A stretch of 64,000 bases of DNA from Struthio camelus (Eukaryota > Chordata > Aves > Struthioniformes > Struthionidae). Under the pieces are notes generated by a model. That model worked only from the letters and a program-made list of their open reading frames with translations. It had not been told where the DNA came from and ran no database searches. Location: NCBI RefSeq assembly GCF_040807025.1, contig NC_090967.1, positions 5,640,001 through 5,704,000 of the forward strand, written 5' to 3'. Below, piece after piece: positions 27,256 through 39,039 of this stretch (position 1 is the first letter of the stretch; every line of letters begins with the position of its first letter). The translations under genes and the position numbers were made by a program.

Positions 27256-29764
27256 CGCGGGCGGTGGTCGAGCTGCTGCGGTGGGAGCCGGCGCCCTGCA
27301 CGAAGCCCGGGAGCGGCGCTTCGCCCGCCCGGTTTCAAGGCAGCTCGGCAAGGCCCGGGGGGGCTGGCGTGCAGCGAGCGGGGCGCAGGCGGCGGGCCGC
27401 GAAGGGCAGTCCGCAAGCCTGAGCCCCGGCGCGTTGAACCGCTGCAGGTTACGGCGGGGGGGAGACACCGACGAGCGGCTGCCCGGGCGCAGGCAGCGCC
27501 GGGAGCAGCGATGCAGAGCGGCGACAGCCCGCGGCCGGGCCGGGCCGGCTCCGGGCAGCCCCGGCGGAGACCTCGGCCCCGGCGGCGGTTCGGAGCGGCC
27601 GGCGCCGGGCGCGGAGATGTTTTCGACACCGCGGAGCTGTTCCCGGGCCGGTTCGTCCTGCTTTCCCAGGGGTTTTGCTCCGTGCATCCGGGAGGGACTC
27701 GTGCAGCAAAAAGCAAAGCGGGGGGGGGGTTTCGTGGGCGGGGGGAGCCCTCCGGTGCCTCCCGGGCTGCCTCTATCCTCAGCTCAACCCCGGCGAGCAA
27801 AATATGTTTGTGCTGCAAACCGCTGGGAAGCGCCGTGCCAGCGCGGCCGGGAAAGCGCGTGCTGATAAGGGCGCCGTGTCCTCTGCTGCCCGAGCACCCG
27901 CTAGCGCCGGCCGGGGGGGCGTGGGAGGGGGCTGCAGCGGGGCGAGCGCCGCTTCGCTTCAAGGAAGGAATCAATAAAAAAAAAAAAAAAGGACAAATCT
28001 GGCGGGGAGGCAGCGGCCTGGCTCCAAACCGGCTCGTTTTAGCAGTTATTATGACCAAGTTTTCGGTTCCAAAATTATATGCGGGGCTTTTCCCGGGCTG
28101 CTCGCGGCCGGTGCCGAAGCGGAGGGTCGCCCCGAGGCGGCGGGAGCTGAGCGGAGCCGCGGGGCAAAGGAGCGGCACTTACTACTTCTTTGGTGGTGGC
28201 GGCGCTTTAAGTCCTTTTCGCCTCCAAAGCGACCGCTTGGCAAGAAAGCGACGCTCGCTTTGGCAAAGGGGTCGCGCCAAAAATTCGGTCTCGCTTGAAA
28301 ACAGGCTGGCGGCGGGGGTAGGCGGGGGGGAAACACACGCAGGATTTGCTCCGCTTTTGGCCCCGTTGGCGCCCGGCGGTAGCAGCAGCCCCCGGGTCGG
28401 CGGGGCTGGCGGGGGGCGTTGGGCCGGGGGCGGCCGCCGCCGCTTCGGGCGCAGGTTGGACCCCGCGGGGGCGCGGGCAAGGCCAAGCTGCCTCTGTTTG
28501 CCGCCGCCTCGCGTTGCCCCGGCCCCGTTGCTGGGTTTTTTCGGGCGGCACCGGCGCCCGTAAACAGCCGGCGGGGAGATGCTGTGCCCGACGGGAACAG
28601 CCCGCGTGGCTGGGAGGCGGAAAAAAATACCAAAAAAAAAAAAGCCCCGCGCTTCGTAACCCTGTGTCCTCCGCTCAAAATAACCCCGGCTCGTCTTAAA
28701 TTAGCCCCTTTCGCGGGCCGCTCCGAGCATCCCGCGGCGTCGCCGAACCCGCCGCTTCCTGGGGCTCCCGGGGGTCCCGTCCCGTCCCCCCCCCAGCTGC
28801 GCTCCTTGTCCCGGAGCGGCCCCCAGAGAGCGTCTCCGCTCCCGCCGCACCCGTGTCACGAGCGGCCCGGTCTCAGGCCAGCGGCTGCTCGGGGAAGGGG
28901 GGGCTCCTCCTGCCCCCAGGCGGCTTGGAAACAGGAATTGGAAGCTGCTGTCCTGGCATGAACTCGGGCCTTTTTTTGAAAGCCGAGCGCGCGAGCCCGT
29001 AGCGAAACGCTTCCTCCGCAGGCGGCCGAGCGCGAGCGTGGCGGCTCTGCCCTTAATTCAGCTGCAAAGTGGTAACAAGCTCCCGAAACGCGTTGTCCCA
29101 CGTCGCGTTTCCCCTCCGGTTGCGTGGGGGGGCTTTCGCTTTTCGGCAGCAGGCGGGGGCCGCTCCGCGGGCGCTGCGGCGGCGGGGCAACGCCGGCAAC
29201 CGCCCCGCAACAACGTCTCCGGCGGCGCCTCGCCCCAGAGGCCTCGGCGGAGGCCAGACGCCGCGGCGAGGGGCCCGCGGAGCCCGGCGCCACGCGGGTC
29301 TGGTGCCACCTCGTGGCCCCGGCGGCGGTGGCTGCGCCGTGGGCGCCCGGGTGGCAGCGTGGGGAGCTCAGCACCCTTCTGGGGGCGGAAAAGGTGCCGG
29401 GCGGCTGACGGCGCTGCCTTTCCCTGCGCTTTCCCACGCTACTAACCTTTTTCTTTTTTTTTTTTCTGCTGGTATTTTGAGCGCTCGGCAAGCGGGCGCT
29501 GCTGCGTGCGGCCCGGAGCAGCGCCCAAACCACAACCCGCCCTCGATCTGCACCGGCGCCTGACGTCTTGCCCCAGATAAAACACGGCGCGCGGCCGCGT
29601 CCCCAGCACCCGCGAGGGCTGGGGAAGTGGGTCGCGCGTGGGAACCCGGCGCCGAGCCCCCGGGGCGCCCCCAGCCCGCGACCGCCTCCTCCCCTTGTTT
29701 CTGGGCAATAAAAGGAGCGGCGGTTCCCGCGGCGGACTGCCCCGGCCCCTTAACAGCTCGGCTG
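27256..29764. other. CpG-dense intergenic block, no gene recognised
   Basis: About 2.5 kb with CpG-island character. It includes an A15-16 tract near 27976-27990 and a second A-rich patch (28620-28645). Plus-strand AATAAA strings at about 27971 and 29706 have no recognisable gene before them. I see no protein family in any frame. It may hold a regulatory CpG island or an unannotated transcript. Confidence 0.35.
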
Positions 29765-30001
29765 CCTCGCCGAGAGGAAATCACGTTTAATGAACTCCGC
29801 ATGCACCAGCACAAGTCCTGAAAACCAGAAAACTCTCCCCAAAAACGCTGGTGTTTTTCCTCGTGAGGCTGCTGGAGGCGGCTCTGCCGTTCCCGCGCCG
29901 GGTGTCCCGCCGTTCCCACACCGGGTGTCCCGCCGTTCCCACGCCGGGTGTCCCGCCGTTCCCGCGCCGGGGATCCTGCCGTTCCCGCGCCGGGCATCCG
30001 C
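29765..30001 (-). other. IL12RB1: Probable IL12RB1 3'UTR with a 22-bp tandem repeat
   Basis: Downstream of the IL12RB1 stop on the minus strand. A minus-strand ATTAAA (plus TTTAAT, 29786-29791) would end the message near 29765. Between about 29885 and 30000 a 22-23 bp unit (CCGTTCCCGCGCCGGGTGTC) occurs five times with small changes, so the repeat would be transcribed. Confidence 0.5.
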
Positions 30002-33000
30002 TCACGGCACCGCCGGTCTCCCGCGCGGCGCAGCAGGGCTCCCCGCGCTCCGGAGGACGACGGGCTTGTCCGCCACGAGCCGGGCGAGCGGCAGGGGAGG
30101 CCGGGGCACGCCTGGGTTTTCCTCGGCGGCTGGCACCGGGCTCGGCGCCTCCTGCCGCCGGTACTCGAAGGGCGGCTCCTTGCCGGCGCCCGTCTGCGCC
30201 GCGGCCTCGGCGGCGGGCAGCGGGCGGCTCTTGGCCGCCTCCTTCTCGGGGCCGAGCTCCGTTATCAGCAGCTCGGCGGGGCTGAATTTCTCCGACGGCT
30301 CCACGAAGCCTTTCCGGCGCTTGCCCTGCAGGCCGGAGGCGGTTGGTGCGGCAAGCGGCAGCGAGGGACGGGGGCTGGCTCGGCCACGCCGCCTCCGCCA
30401 CCCTTCCTCCCCGCTCCTCTTCCTCCCCGCTGCCACCTCACCTGGCTCATCTCGCTGGCCGAGAAGCGGATAGCGTCGCTGCCCAGCGGCTTGGGCAGCG
30501 GCGGGCAGAGCAGCCGCTTGGCCCTGCGGAGAGGCGGGTGGTGACGGGGCGCCGGGGCCATGCAGGGTGCCCGCGCCGCCCCTGCTCTCACCTCCTCTTG
30601 CTCAGCTGGAACAACGCGGCCAGGGCGGGCAGGCCCAGGAAGATGCCCAGGTACTTGAGGTTGGACTTCCACGCTGGCACCCGGAGCCCTGGGGAGGGAA
30701 GGATGGACGGCCGGGCTCAGCCGGCTGCGGCGCATCCCTGCCGCGAAGCATCCCCACCACGGAGCATCCCCACCGCGGAGCATCTGCACCATGGTGCATC
30801 CCCACCACGGAGCATCCCCACTGCGGAGCATCTGCACCATGGTGCATCCCCACCACGGAGCATCCCCACCGCGGAGCATCTGCACCACGGAGCATCCCCA
30901 CCACGGAGCATCCTCACCGCGGAGCATCTGCACCATGGTGCATCCCCACCACGGAGCATCCTCACCGCGGAGCATCTGCACCATGGTGCATCCCCACCAC
31001 GGAGCATCCCCACCGCGGAGCATCTGCACCACGGAGCATCCCCACCACGGAGCATCCTCACCGCGGAGCATCTGCACCACGGAGCATCCCCACCGCGGAG
31101 CATCCCCACCGCGGAGCATCCCCACCGCGGAGCATCCCCACCGCGGAGCATCCCCACCACGGAGCATCCCCACCACGGAGCATCCCCACCACGGAGCATC
31201 CCTGCCGTGAAGCATCTGCACCATGGTGCATCCCCACCGCGGAGCATCCCTGCCGCGAAGCATCCCCACCATGGAGCATCCCCACCGCGGAGCATCCCCA
31301 CCACGGAGCATCCCCACCATGGAGCATCCCTGCCGTGAAGCATCTGCACCATGGTGCATCCCCACCGCGGAGCATCTGCACCATGGTGCATCCCCACCAC
31401 GGAGCATCCCCACTGCGGCGCATCTGCACTATGGAGCATCCCCACCGCGGAGCATCCCCACCACGGAGCATCCTCACTGTGGAGCATCTCCACCATGGTG
31501 CATCCCCACCGCAGAGCCTCCCGGGCGCGTGGGCGGGGAGAGGGACGGGGGTCTCCGGCCCTTACCCAGCGCCTTGGTCTGGAAGTGCCACTGAGCCTCG
31601 CAGGCGCCGCCGGGCTCCGCCGTCACCTCCCGGATGCCCAGGCGGTAGGCCGTGCCGGGCCGCAGGCTGCGGAGGGTGTAGTGCGAGGCCGAAGCGTCCG
31701 CTTCGCCGTCTGGGCGGAGGCAAAGAGGCCGGAGGAGCGCCGGAGCTGCCCGCTGTCCTCCGCCCCGGTTTACCAGCCGGTTTTTAAGTATTTAACCGGC
31801 TGCCCAGCGCCGCGGATGCACCCGTGCCGGGCGCTGCGCCCTGCTGCCCCCGCCGCCCCCTTCCCCTCCCTCCGGCGCCGTCCCGCACCCGCTGGCTCCG
31901 GCACGCGCACTCACACGTCAGGTTGTGCCGCTCGGCCCCGTAGCAGATAACGTACTTCTTCAAAACGCCGGGGCAGGCGGCGCGGGGCGAGGGCTGCCAC
32001 CGCAGCACGGCCGACTCGGCGCTGGCGTTGATGCGGACGGACTCGGCCAGCGAGGCTGCAGAGCCGGGGGCAGGCTGCAGATGGGCCGGGGGGGGCGAGA
32101 GCGGGGAGGGGGCGCAGACGGGCTGGGGGGGGGGCGAGAGCGGGGAGGGGGCGCAGCCGGGCCGGGGGGGGGGGGCGAGAGCGGGGAGGGGGCGCAGCCG
32201 GGCCGGGGGGGGGCGAGAGCGGGGAGGGGGCACAGACAGGCCGGGGGGGGGCGAGAGCGGGGAGGGGGCGCAGCCGGGCCGGGGGGGGACGAGAGCGGGG
32301 AGGGGGCGCAGCCGGGCCGGGGGGGGGGGCGAGAGCGGGGAGGGGGCGCAGACGGGCCGGGGGGGGGACGAGAGCGGGGAGGGGGCACAGACAGGCCGGG
32401 GGGGGCGAGAGCGGGGAGGGGGTGCAGCCGGGCCGGGCCGGGGGGGGGACGAGAGCGGGGAGGGGGCGCAGCCGGGCCGGGGGGGGGGCGAGAGCGGGGA
32501 GGGGGCGCAGCTGGGCTGGGGGGGGGGCGAGAGCGGGGAGGGGGCGCAGCCGGGCTGGGGGGGACGAGAGCGGGGAGGGGGCGCAGCCGGGCCGGGGGGG
32601 GGGCGAGCGGGGAGGGGGCGCAGCCGGGCTGGGGGGGGGACGAGAGCGGGGAGGGGGCGCAGCCGAGCCGGGGGGGGTGAGAGCGGGGAGGGGGCGCAGC
32701 CGGGCCGGGGGAGGTGAGAGCGGGGAGGGGGCGCAGCCGGGCTGGGGGGGGTGAGAGCAGGGAGGGGGCGCAGCCGGGCCGGGGGGGGGGCGAGAGCGGG
32801 GAGGGGGCGCAGCCGGGCCGGGGGGGGGGGCGAGAGCGGGGAGGGGGTGCAGCCGGGCCGGGGGGGGGGGCGAGAGCGGGGAGGGGGCGCAGCCGGGCTG
32901 GGGGGGGGGCGAGAGCGGGGAGGGGGCGCAGCCGGGCTGGGGGGGACGAGAGCAGGGAGGGGGCGCAGCCGGGCCGGGGGGGACGAGAGCGGGGAGGGGG

Positions 33001-36000
33001 CGCAGACGGGCCGGGGGGGGGACGAGAGCGGGGAGGGGGCGCAGCCGGGCCGGGGGGGGGACGAGAGCGGGGAGGGGGCGCAGCCGGGCCGGGGGGGGGA
33101 CGAGAGCGGGGAGGGGGCGCAGCCGGGCTGGAGGGGACGAGAGCGGGGAGGGGGCGCAGACAGGCCGGGGGGGGCGAGAGCGGGGAGGGGGCGCAGCCGG
33201 GCCGGGGGGGGCGAGAGCGGGGAGGGGGCGCAGCCGGGCCGGGGGGGGCGAGAGCGGGGAGGGGGCGCAGCCGGGCCGGGGGGGGGCGAGAGCGGGGAGG
33301 GGGCGCAGCTGGGCTGGGGGGGGGGGCGAGAGCGGGGAGGGGGCGCAGCTGGGCTGGGGGGGGGGGCGAGAGCGGGGAGGGGGCGCAGCCGGGCTGGAGG
33401 GGACGAGAGCGGGGAGGGGGCGCAGACAGGCCGGGGGGGGCGAGAGCGGGGAGGGGGCGCAGCCGGGCTGGGGGGGGGCGAGAGCGGGGAGGGGGCGCAG
33501 CCGGGCCGGGGGGGGGGGCGAGAGCGGGGAGGGGGCGCAGCCGGGCCGGGCTGGGGGGGACGAGAGCGGGGAGGGGGCGCAGCCGGGCCGGGGGGGGGGG
33601 GCGAGAGCGGGGAGGGGGCGCAGCCGGGCCGGGGGGGGGGCGAGAGCGGGGAGGGGGCGCAGCCGGGCCGGGGGGGGGACGAGAGCGGGGAGGGGGCACA
33701 GACAGGCCGGGGGGGACGAGAGCGGGGAGGGGGCGCAGCCGGGCCGGGGGGGGCGAGAGCGGGGAGGGGGCACAGCCGGGCCGGGGGGGGGACGAGAGCG
33801 GGGAGGGGGCGCAGCCGGGCCGGGGGGGGGCGAGAGCGGGGAGGGGGCACAGCCGGGCCGGGGGGGGGCGAGAGCGGGGAGCGGAGGAACGGGGCTTGGC
33901 GTGGCTGCGGGTGAAGCCGCTGCTCGTCGACCGGCGGCGTTAGGGAGTTTCGGCGCGCCGCGGCGCCGCACCTACCGTTGCCGGCGTAGTGGTGGGCGAA
34001 GGCGAAGGTGGCCCAGCGGCGCTCGGGCCCCCAGCCGTGCACGGCCAGCCGGTAGCAGGCCTGCGCCGCCAGCTCCCCTGGGCGCAGACGGGGGCCCCGC
34101 TGGTAAAGCCCGTCCCAGCGGGGACAGCGCCGGATTTCGGGGAAACGGGAAAGGCGCTCGCACGTCCCAGCGGGACGGCGCGGCTGCCGGTCAGCCCGGG
34201 GGCGGGCGGCGGAGGCGGCCTCGGCGCTGGGAGCTGCCACGCGGGCGCCGGGCTCGCGCGGCCCCAGCGGCCGGACGGGCCGGGGTGGGTGGGTGGGGGG
34301 GGGTCCCTGGAGGGGGAGGCGGCGCGGGAAAGGGCCGCCGGCTCCTACCTCTCTCCACGTGGACGCTCTTGGCCGGGAAATCCCTGCGGACGCAGGCGCG
34401 CGGCCGGGGGGCTGCAGCCAGCGGCTGCGTCTCGAAGCAGTAGGCGAGCCCGGGGCTCGCCGCCTCCCAGCGCACCGCCACGGCGCCGCCGGGCGCCCTC
34501 GCCGCCTCCAAGGCCAGGTCTGGCGGTCAAACAGCGGGTGCGGGGTGAGTTTTTCCAGCCGGAAGGAGACCGCCGCCGCCTGCCTCGGGCGCTCGGGGTG
34601 GTACCTGCTCGCCCCTCGGCCGGCACGCGGAGCCGCCGCGCGGGGCCCGGCCCGGCGGCGTTGGCCGCCGTCAGCGTCACGTCGTACTCGGCCCCGCAGA
34701 GGGTCAGGTCGTGGCCCGTGGCCTCGCGGCCGAGCAGCAGCTCGTCCTCGTCGGCCGGCTCGGCGCAGCGGCACGGCAGCAGGCGGACGCGCAGCGCGTA
34801 GGTGACGTCGCCCTGGGCCGGCCGGGCCGGCTGGGATCGGGCGCGGGGGGCTTCGTTAGCCCCTTCGTTAAGGGATTGGGGGGGGGGGACGCGCGAGGCC
34901 GGCCGTACCTGCCAGGCCAGCCGCAGCACCCTCTGCCCGCCGCGGCCCAGCCGCCCCAGCTCGTAGCTCAGCGCCGGGCTCTCCGAGATTTCTGCCCGAG
35001 GAAGGAGGGCTGCGGGCGCCGGCGGGCAGAGCCCGGCCGCGTCCGCCGCCCAGGGGCCGTCGGGTGCCCCCCCCCGCCGCCCCGGGCGCCGGGGGCTCGT
35101 GCCGCTCACCCTCGGGAACGAAGATGGCCGGGCTCCAGTCGCTCCAGTAGCTGCTCCAGTGCTGCGGCTTGTGCCGGAGCTGCAGCTCGAAGGCGGCGTT
35201 GGGCACCGGGGCGCAGGTCACTGCGGGGCAGCGGGCTGAGCCGGCGGCGCCCGGGCGGCCCCGAGCATCGCCGCGGGACCCGGGGTGGGGGGGGGGGGTT
35301 GCACCCACCGGCTTCCTCCTGCCTGTCCTCGGCGGTCTCCTCCGGCTCCGTCCCGCACGTCACCTGCGCGCCGGAGGCTCTCCGTCAGCAGGACACCGCG
35401 GTTCGGCGCCCGCCGCCGCCCCGGTGCCGCCCGCCCGCCGTTACCCGCGTCCAGGCGCCGTGGCCCGCTGGCCGGTAGCGAGCCTCCCTCCGCAGCGGCC
35501 GGTGGCGGCGGTGGCACGGCGGCCGCGGCAGCCGCAGCCGCAGGTTGCCCCCGGCCTTGGCGAAGCTCGCGCCGGCGGCCGGCGGGTCCAGCTTGACTGC
35601 GAGGACGGCGCGGGTCGGGTCACGGGGTGCCGGCGGTGGTCCCCTCCCCGCCGCGCGCCCCCCGGCCCCGCCGCCCGCTTACCGGCCTCGTCCAGTTGGA
35701 GGGTGAGGTTGGGGCTGCGCTGCAGGCGCTGGCCCCAGCGCGCCTCCACCCAGGCCGTGGCGTTGGTGAGCACGTAGAGGAGGTGGTGGCGCAGGGTGAG
35801 CGCCGGGCGGGTGCCGGCGCTGTGCCGGTGGCAGCGCTGCGGCGCCGCGTAGCTGCGCCGGGGAGGCAGCCCGGCACGTCGGGGGGAGGCGCGCGCGCTG
35901 CCCTCCGCGTCCCCGTGCCCGTGGGTGCTCCCGCGGTGCCCTCCGTGTGCCCGCGCCCGTGGGTGCTCCCGCGGTGCCCTCCGTGTGCCCATCCCCGTGG

Positions 36001-38241
36001 GTGCTCCTGCAGTGCCCTCTGTGTGCCCATGCCCATGGGTGCTCCCGCGGTGCCCTCCGCGTCCCCGTGCCCGTGGGTGCTCCCGCGCTGCCCTCCGTGT
36101 GCCCATCCCTGTAGGGGCTCCCGCAGTACCCTCTGCATCCCCGCACCCGTGGGTGCTCCCGCAGTGCCCTCCGTGTCCCCGTGCCCATGGGTGCTCCCGC
36201 GGTGCCCTCCGTGTGCCCGTGGGTGCTCCCGCGGTGCCCTCCACGTCCCCGTGCCCATGGGTACTCCCGCGGTGCCCTCCGTGTGCCCATCCCTGTAGGG
36301 GCTCCCGCAGTGCCCTCTGCATCCCCGCACCCGTGGGTGCTCCCGCGGTGCCATCCGTGTGCCCATCCCCATGGGTGCTCCCGCGGTGCCCTCCACGTCC
36401 CCGTGCCCATGGGTGCTCCCGCGGTGCCCTCCGTGTGCCCATCCCTGTAGGGGCTCCCGCAGTGCCCTCTGCATCCCCGCACCCGTGGGTGCTCCCGCGG
36501 TGCCATCCGTGTGCCCATCCCCGTGGGTGCTCCCGCGGTGCCCTCCACGTCCCCGTGCCCATGGGTGCTCCCGCGGTGCCCTCCGTGTGCCCATCCCTGT
36601 AGGGGCTCCCGCAGTGCCCTCTGCATCCCCGCACCCGTGGGTGCTCCCGCGGTGCCATCCGTGTGCCCATCCCCGTGGGTGCTCCCGCGGTGCCCTCCAC
36701 GTCCCCGTGCCCATGGGTGCTCCCGCGCTGCCCTCCGTGTGCCCATCCCTGTAGGGGCTCCCGCAGTACCCTCTGCATCCCCGCACCCGTGGGTGCTCCC
36801 GCAGTGCCCTCCGTGTCCCCGTGCCCATGGGTGCTCCCGCGGTGCCCTCCGTGTGCCCATCCCCGTGGGTGCTCCCGCGGTGCCCTCCACGTCCCCGTGC
36901 CCATGGGTGCTCCTGCGGTGCCCTCCGCGTCCCCATCCCCGTGGGTGCTCCCGCGGTGCCCTCCGTATGCCCATCCCCGCGGGTGCTCCCGTGGAGCCCT
37001 CCACGTCCCCGTACCCATGGGTGCTCCCACGCTGCCCTCTGTGTGCCCATGCCCGTGGGTGCTCCCGCGGTGCCCTCTGCATCCCTGCACCTGTGGGTGC
37101 TCCCGCAGTGCCCTCCATGTGCCCATGCCCGCGGGTGCTCCTGCGGTGCTCTCCACGTCCCAGTGCCCATGGGTGCTCCCGCAGTGCCCTCCGCATCCCC
37201 GCACCCGTGGGTGCTCCCACGCTGCCCTCCATGTCACCTTGCCCATGGGTGCTCCCGCAGTACCCTCCGTGTCCCAGTGCCCGCGGGTGCTCCCGCGGTG
37301 CCCTCCGTGTCCCTGCACCCATGGGTGCTCCCGCGCTGCCCCCCGCGGCCCCGTCCCCGCGGGTGCTGCGGCGGCGGCCGCCGGGCCCCCGGCTCACCAG
37401 AGCACGAGGACGTAGGTGGTGTTGCCGGCGGGGCCCCAGGGCGGCCAGCGGCAGAGGAAGCTGCGCGAGCTGCACGGCTTAAAGCAGATGAAGTCGGGCT
37501 GCTCGGCGGAGCCTGCGGGCAGACGGGAGCCGGGTGCCGCCGCCGCCCCCCGCCGGCATCGCGCCCGGCCCCGGCCCCCGCGGGGCTGCCGGCTCCTGCC
37601 CTGCGGCAAGGGGCTGCTGCGGGGCCGGGGGACCACCCGCGGCTCCCGGGCCCCCCACCAAGCCTTTCCCCCCGCCAAAACCCTTTTTGGCAGCGCTGCC
37701 AAGACCTCGGCAAGGCGCCGGGCCGGGCGCCGGCGGGATGCGCCGGTAGCGATGCGGCTCCTGCTCCCCTAAAGTGCCGGAGCGGTTAAAACCGGGGCGG
37801 CGGGGTGGGGGGGGACACGACCCATTTCTGCCGGCTGGGAGCTCCCGCGGCGGCAACGCCGGGGATTTACGGGGCCGCCGCTTGGCCCTGACTCACCGCA
37901 GCAGCTCACGGAGGGGGAGCTGCCGCGTGCGGCCGGCGGCGGGATGCTCCGCCGGCGCCGCCGGGAAGGCGGCACGAGGCGGCCGGCGGCGGGGACGAGG
38001 GCTGCGTCCCGCCGGCCCCGCTCCCGCCGGCCGCGGCCCTGAGCCGGTGGGTTTCCACCGAGCTTCCCGCCGGCCCGCGCGGTTTTCGGCACGCCGGCTG
38101 GAGCCGGCCCCGGGGCGGCAGCCGCCTTATCGGCCCGGCATCGTTCATTGAAAGTTTTCTAAAGTTTATCTCTCATCTCCGCACACCGCAGGAACACTTA
38201 CGGCTCAGCGCCGCCAGCGCCAGCAGCAGCCACCAGCGCAT
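30002..38241 (-). CDS. IL12RB1: IL12RB1, interleukin-12 receptor subunit beta-1
   Basis: Fifteen minus-strand coding exons: 38202-38241, 37398-37512, 35683-35852, 35445-35596, 35309-35363, 35110-35220, 34909-34991, 34605-34830, 34349-34519, 33976-34077, 31915-32055, 31566-31709, 30592-30688, 30442-30523, 30002-30325. All are GT-AG and in phase, giving 670 aa (human 662). The protein is the shared IL-12/IL-23 receptor chain that binds TYK2. Features: signal peptide (MRWWLLLALAALS), cytokine-receptor domains with the WSxWS box WSDWS (203-207), further FNIII domains (CPGVLKKYVICY; TLRSLRPGTAYRLGI), a short transmembrane helix (about 514-533) and Box1 CPPLPKP (542-548). YAGNAS + LAES in domain 4 mirrors human GGNAS. 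The cytoplasmic tail is about 137 residues, longer than the human one, with a single tyrosine (Tyr618). The human gene has more exons, so a small exon between 1 and 2 could be missed, although exons 1 and 2 join in phase as called. Confidence 0.95.
30735..31515. repeat. 16-bp minisatellite in IL12RB1 intron
   Basis: About 48 tandem copies of CATCCCCACCGCGGAG and close variants (CCACGG, CTGCACCATGGTG, CTGCCGTGAAG). It occupies nearly the whole intron between the exon ending at 31566 and the transmembrane exon at 30688. Because 16 is not a multiple of three, all frames read a 16-residue cycle; these are not real proteins. Confidence 0.95.
32075..33885. repeat. Large 39-40 bp G-rich minisatellite in IL12RB1 intron
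   Basis: About 45 copies of a unit reading GCGAGAGCGGGGAGGGGGCG then CAGCCGGGCCGGGGGGG, with a variable G-run (5-11). The array is about 1.8 kb and fills the intron between exons 10 and 11, ending 20 bases from the 3' splice site of exon 11 and 90 bases from the exon 10 donor. Confidence 0.97.
35905..37345. repeat. 38-bp minisatellite with 152-bp higher-order period, IL12RB1 intron
   Basis: About 38 copies of GGGTGCTCCCGCGGTGCCCT then CCGTGTGCCCATCCCCGT. Between about 36230 and 36740 the pattern of variants repeats every 152 bp (4 x 38): the same block begins near 36359, 36511 and 36663. It fills the intron between IL12RB1 exons 2 and 3. Confidence 0.95.
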
Positions 38242-38700
38242 GGCGGCGGCGGGGTTTTCCTCCGGCGAGGAGGAGGAGGAGGCCGAAGGGGTCGGCGGCG
38301 GCTCGGGGGCGCCCGTTCCCTCCGCGCCGGCGAGGTCACCGTCGCTTTTGCAGGCGCCGAGAGCGGGGCGCGAGGCGCGAGCGCATGCCTCGCTCTTACC
38401 AAAAGCAAAAGAGAAACCAACAGAAATATCCCCCTTTCCTACCGTGCCGGGGGCCGAGCGGCAGGAGCTCGCCGCGGCCCCGCCGCCCACGCGCCCGCCC
38501 AGAACAGCAAGGTAAGCAGAAGCGGTGGTTTGGGGTTTTTGGGTTTTTTTTTGTTGTTGTTGTTGCAAAGCTCGCGCTGAGTTTTTGATGCCGCCGGCAG
38601 CGGGGCAGGTCGGGGAGCTGCTCGGAGGAGCCCTGCGCTTCGGGCTCGGCAGCGGCACGTGCGCGCGCAGGCGTTAGCGCTTCCCCCCCCGCCCCGCGCC
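38242..38700 (-). promoter_or_regulatory. IL12RB1: IL12RB1 5'UTR and CpG-rich promoter
   Basis: CpG-rich sequence upstream of the IL12RB1 start codon, with GGA triplets at 38268-38282 and a TTG-repeat/T-rich tract at 38545-38566. No TATA box was identified. The transcription start is not determinable by eye. Confidence 0.45.
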
Positions 38701-39039
38701 ACGGCTTTGCCCACTGGCAGGAGACCTGCCGACGGGGGTGTTTTTGGGACGGGGGGGTATGGCCCCGCCGGCCTCGGCACGGTGCAGCAGGCGCCCGTGG
38801 CGCTGCCCGGAGCAGGGGCCACGCGCACGCGGAGGAGACGCGGCGCGGCCCGCCAATCCCTGGGGCGAATCGCTCCCCACCGCAGTGAACAAAAGCCCCA
38901 GTGAGCGGCGGCGGTGGCAGCGGCTCGGCGCGGGCGACCCCCGGGCGGCAGAGCTGGCTGGCACCGAGGGCCGCGCACAGAGCCCTGTTGTCCATGCAGA
39001 AAGCGGCCTCTTGTCCCGCGGGCAGCGGGGATTGTAGCG

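Noticed and set aside
25753..28563. 936-codon plus-strand ORF rich in Gly, Arg and Ala
   Set aside because: It reads through the 26.1-27.3 kb minisatellite; stop codons are rare in this composition and the other frames are equally open.
31784..34774. 996-codon minus-strand ORF with PPPRSRPP/PLPALAPP repeats, collagen- or mucin-like
   Set aside because: It is the 39-40 bp array in an IL12RB1 intron; it runs across verified splice sites of exons 9-11.
35441..37318. 625-codon minus-strand ORF with GTAGAPTGMGT-type repeats
   Set aside because: Translation of the 38-bp intronic array; it also overlaps IL12RB1 exons in another frame.
37880..37990. Candidate extra IL12RB1 exon ending at the donor GTGAGTCAGG (minus strand, reading SVSCC)
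   Set aside because: The open frame needs an upstream junction of a different phase; joined to exon 1 it hits TGA at once, whereas exons 1 and 2 as called join in frame.
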